The notes beneath the pieces are model-generated. The model worked only from the letters and a program-made list of their open reading frames with translations, searched no databases and was not told the DNA's origin. A program made the position numbers and the translations under genes. From Desulfuromonadaceae bacterium (lineage in GTDB: Bacteria > Desulfobacterota > Desulfuromonadia > Geobacterales > Pseudopelobacteraceae): 34,755 nt of DNA. The DNA lies in contig JAQTRC010000030.1 of the NCBI GenBank assembly GCA_028712665.1, positions 1 through 34,755 of the forward strand. Direction: 5' to 3'. The first letter of the stretch is position 1. The number at the start of each line of letters is the position of its first letter. Positions 33,942 through 34,755 of this stretch are shown here, piece by piece.

Positions 33942-34060
33942 CACATCTTGATTTTGTTTAACAGTTTTTTCCTTCTGCCTAATTTAATTTGAATAGCTGT
34001 AATCGGTATTGTGTCCCCAGAAAAACCCAATTAACAGATGACACTCCGGTTCCGCAACCA

Positions 34061-34375
34061 CTATGCCGCCTTCAGCATCTGCACGCTCTCCAAAACTTTT
34101 CTATAACGCCGCTCAGCATGCCACAAATCGAACGCATTCTGGGCGTTCAGCCAGAACGCAGAAGAATTACCGAACAGTCGCGAAAGACGCAGCGCCATGA
34201 CCGGGCTGATGGCGCGGCGACATTGAAGCAGTTCGTTGGCCGTCTGCCGTGACACCCCTAATGCCGCCGCCAGGGAAGTCACAGTAAGAGCGTAGTCCTG
34301 CATGAAATCCTCACGCAGCATCTCCCCCGGATGGGTGGGGGAAACGGTTCGTTTGTTGCTGTTTGGTATACTCAT
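34061..34375 (-). CDS. higA: HigA/VapI-type XRE antitoxin
   Basis: The 104 residues have the HigA/VapI layout: SPTHPGEMLREDFMQDYALT at the N-terminus, the HTH TSLAAALGVSRQTANELLQC (about 33-52), and the FGNSSAFWLNAQNAFDLWHA segment (about 69-88) typical of this family. It follows the toxin gene by 11 nt and has an AGGTG ribosome site. It is a different HigA subfamily from the one at 32396-32671, so the two modules were probably acquired separately. Confidence 0.95.
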   Translation of the reverse strand: MSIPNSNKRTVSPTHPGEMLREDFMQDYALTVTSLAAALGVSRQTANELLQCRRAISPVMALRLSRLFGNSSAFWLNAQNAFDLWHAERRYRKVLESVQMLKAA

Positions 34376-34386
34376 TTTTCACCTCA

Positions 34387-34668
34387 TTAATGATAATCGG
34401 TTATCTCCACATCATAGACATCGCCATCAAGAAACAGAAAGCAGACACGCCACTGGTCGTTGATCGAGATGGAATGCTGCCCTAATCGGTCATCCTTTAA
34501 AATATGCAGGCGATTGCTTGGCGGCACCTTGAGATCATCCAATGTCATGGCAAGATCAAGGTATTCAAGACGACGTAGCGCACGGCTTACCAAGTCAGGC
34601 GGCAATCGCCGTGATTTTCCGGAGGCATACAAGGCGGCTGTGTGCTTATCGGCAAATGTTTTGATCAT
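34387..34668 (-). CDS. higB: HigB-type RelE-superfamily toxin
   Basis: The protein has 93 residues from the ATG at 34668. An ATG two codons earlier lies upstream of the predicted transcription start and is less likely. The family features are visible: an N-terminal FADKHTAALYASGKSRRLP stretch, LKVPPSNRLHILKDDRLGQH and the C-terminal ISINDQWRVCFLFLDGDVYD followed by VEITDYH. It is expected to cleave mRNA at the ribosome. It precedes its antitoxin gene. A near-consensus promoter sits directly against the start codon. Confidence 0.95.
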   Translation of the reverse strand: MIKTFADKHTAALYASGKSRRLPPDLVSRALRRLEYLDLAMTLDDLKVPPSNRLHILKDDRLGQHSISINDQWRVCFLFLDGDVYDVEITDYH

Positions 34669-34674
34669 GGCCAA

Positions 34675-34703
34675 AGTGTAATGTGTAACGTGACAGGAGT
34701 CAA
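34675..34703 (-). promoter_or_regulatory. higBA-2 sigma-70 promoter
   Basis: On the minus strand there is TTGACT (34703-34698), a 17-bp spacer and TACACT (34680-34675). The -10 ends 6 nt before the toxin ATG at 34668, so transcription should start at or next to the A of ATG, leaving no room for a ribosome-binding site. Confidence 0.7.
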
Positions 34704-34755
34704 GGAGAGAGATATTTCTGAGGATTAAGCATCAATATTTCCTGAAGATTTTCTG

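Noticed and set aside
1..34755. CRISPR arrays, rRNA genes, IS transposases, c-di-GMP or Moco riboswitches
   Set aside because: I looked for regularly spaced repeats, transposase motifs, and the conserved GEMM and Moco motif cores and saw none. A covariance-model search would be needed to exclude diverged RNAs.

Overview
The window looks like a chromosomal segment of a Geobacter-type deltaproteobacterium (Desulfuromonadota). This is inferred from the density of two-component and chemosensory genes, a selenocysteine formate dehydrogenase-N operon, the mixed GC composition, and protein sequences that read like Geobacteraceae. No database search was possible.

Region 1 (1-19240, all minus strand) is a signal-transduction island. 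Reading in the direction of transcription it holds a double-Cache HAMP histidine kinase, a GAF/HD-GYP protein, two near-duplicate single-domain response regulators separated by a hairpin-rich repeat, a free Hpt protein, three histidine kinases (REC-kinase, REC-PAS-kinase, multi-TM kinase), two CheW, two tandem MCPs, CheB, CheR with TPRs, a CheA-REC hybrid and a truncated response regulator at the edge. The chemosensory part (MCP, two CheW, CheR-TPR, CheA-REC, CheB) has the parts list of a Wsp-like 'alternative cellular function' system, but the expected GGDEF output is not seen. The visible c-di-GMP-type protein is the HD-GYP. Four kinases share one unusually long HisKA segment, so they look like copies of one kinase core given different inputs. 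With the Hpt and the twin regulators they could form a branched phosphorelay wired to the chemosensory array.

Region 2 (19479-25710, minus strand) is the operon fdnG-fdnH-fdnI-fdhE-mobA: a Tat-exported, Mo/W-bis-MGD formate dehydrogenase whose catalytic subunit is read through an in-frame UGA (selenocysteine), its Fe-S and cytochrome b subunits, a maturation factor and the MGD-forming enzyme. Divergently (26331-29735, plus strand) lies an NtrC-family regulator and its Cache-domain kinase. A sigma-54 -24/-12 match sits upstream of fdnG, with a candidate pair of activator sites further upstream. Together they suggest that the pair controls formate oxidation.

Region 3 (29763-31728, plus strand) has a cupin, an EamA/DMT transporter and a DUF2786 protein in a tightly overlapping set, followed by tRNA-Ser(CGA) and its terminator.

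Region 4 (about 31900-34755) is accessory in character. Three toxin-antitoxin modules (two higBA types and a vapBC) and a stand-alone LigD-type 3'-phosphoesterase are packed next to the tRNA gene. Both higBA promoters place the -10 exactly 6 nt upstream of the toxin ATG, which predicts leaderless toxin mRNAs.

Two dispersed repeat families run through the window. One is a roughly 70-77 bp element, present three times, two copies of which flank cheA as outward-facing inverted repeats. The other is a GTTTCCATCCGG hairpin family, present three times plus a 143 bp MITE-like relative.
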